DNA of 6,632 nucleotides. It comes from Bacteroidales bacterium. GTDB taxonomy: Bacteria > Bacteroidota > Bacteroidia > Bacteroidales > Dysgonomonadaceae. Positions within the stretch are counted from its first letter, which is position 1; each line of letters opens with the position of its first letter. Position numbers and translations under genes: made by a program. Of the stretch, positions 6,483 to 6,632 are shown in pieces. The DNA lies in assembly GCA_012841425.1 (NCBI GenBank), contig DUUR01000029.1, positions 1 through 6,632 of the forward strand, written 5' to 3'. The notes under the pieces are model-generated. The model worked only from the letters and a program-made list of their open reading frames with translations. It was not told where the DNA came from and did not search any database.

Positions 6483-6525
6483 TTCTACACCAATATCGTA
6501 AAGTAATACAAAGACTTATAAGCTG

Positions 6526-6632
6526 ATGAGCAAAATTATTCAAAATTATTTAGCACGTAGAGTTCTTTCCAGAACTGCCATTCTTGTTATTGATACATTA
6601 ATGATTGTCTTTTCTTGCCTTATAATGTATCT
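6526..6632 (+). CDS. N-terminus of a membrane protein, probably a polysaccharide biosynthesis sugar epimerase/dehydratase (3' end outside window)
   Basis: Only 35 codons are visible. After a short polar, basic start (MSKIIQNYLARRVLSR) comes a hydrophobic helix from about residue 17 that continues past the window edge (TAILVIDTLMIVFSCLIMY). The pattern of a basic stretch followed by a helix carrying an Asp, as in L-V-I-D-T, resembles the first membrane segment of CapD/WbpM-type nucleoside-diphosphate-sugar epimerase/dehydratases, which open with several membrane helices and act in surface polysaccharide synthesis. That family call is inference from a short fragment; another polytopic membrane protein is possible. 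The start is the first ATG after a -7 box at 6475-6482. Codons 2-9 contain a perfect 10-bp tandem duplication. Confidence 0.6.
   Translation, partial: MSKIIQNYLARRVLSRTAILVIDTLMIVFSCLIMY
6531..6550 (+). repeat. 10-bp perfect tandem duplication at the start of the last gene
   Basis: CAAAATTATT occurs twice head to tail (6531-6540 and 6541-6550), within codons 2-9 of the gene starting at 6526. The unit is not a multiple of three, so loss or gain of one copy would shift the reading frame. With only two AT-rich copies this may be chance. Confidence 0.6.

Noticed and set aside
6434..6525. Possible terminator after the protease gene, TTTTA (6438-6442) with TAAAA (6448-6452).
   Set aside because: The stem has only five A-T pairs and no T tract, which is too weak to call a terminator.
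3404..6550. The 16-bp string ATTATTCAAAATTATT occurs at both 3404-3419 (upstream of nadC) and 6535-6550 (inside the last gene).
   Set aside because: It is made almost wholly of A and T, has no shared context (one copy intergenic, one coding), and shows no extension beyond 16 bp. Chance is adequate in such an AT-rich window.

Overview
This is a compact, AT-rich stretch of ordinary bacterial chromosome, most likely from a member of the Bacteroidetes (Bacteroidales-like). Three observations support that placement. The proteins resemble Bacteroidetes versions: a 221-residue AlkD-like HEAT protein, a 544-residue membrane-anchored S41 protease, and a dihydroorotate-dehydrogenase-like flavoprotein. 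Genes start without clear Shine-Dalgarno sequences. Matches to the Bacteroidetes -7 promoter box TAnnTTTG lie upstream of five genes, in the three intergenic regions where a promoter is expected. The species cannot be named from the sequence.

Layout. Positions 1-995 (+) hold the 3' part of a DHOD-like flavoprotein gene. It converges on pepE (1073-1780, -), an alpha-aspartyl dipeptidase, and a long hairpin separates the two. pepE diverges from an AlkD-like HEAT-repeat gene (1890-2555, +) across a 109-bp bidirectional promoter region. The AlkD-like gene converges, across a second hairpin, on a 61-residue two-helix membrane protein gene (2573-2758, -). That gene lies directly downstream of rlmH (2817-3290, -) and is probably co-transcribed with it. 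rlmH diverges from a tight + strand run of nadC (3482-4327), dCMP deaminase (4349-4780) and an S41 C-terminal processing protease (4799-6433), with gaps of only 21 and 18 bp. After a 92-bp gap with its own -7 box, the first 35 codons of a membrane protein gene run off the window. It probably belongs to the polysaccharide biosynthesis (CapD-like sugar epimerase/dehydratase) family.

How the genes fit together. This is mostly housekeeping: NAD synthesis (nadC), dUMP supply for dTMP (dCMP deaminase), ribosome maturation (rlmH), peptide turnover (pepE), envelope proteolysis (S41) and perhaps DNA repair (AlkD-like). The nadC-deaminase-protease run looks like an operon, although its products share no obvious pathway. 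I found no mobile element, CRISPR array, tRNA or rRNA gene, and no intergenic stretch longer than about 190 bp. I see no convincing novel multi-gene system. The points most worth a second look are two enzyme-family proteins that appear to lack canonical catalytic residues, the overlapping divergent promoters between rlmH and nadC, the uncharacterised 61-residue membrane protein, and a 10-bp tandem duplication at the very start of the last gene.
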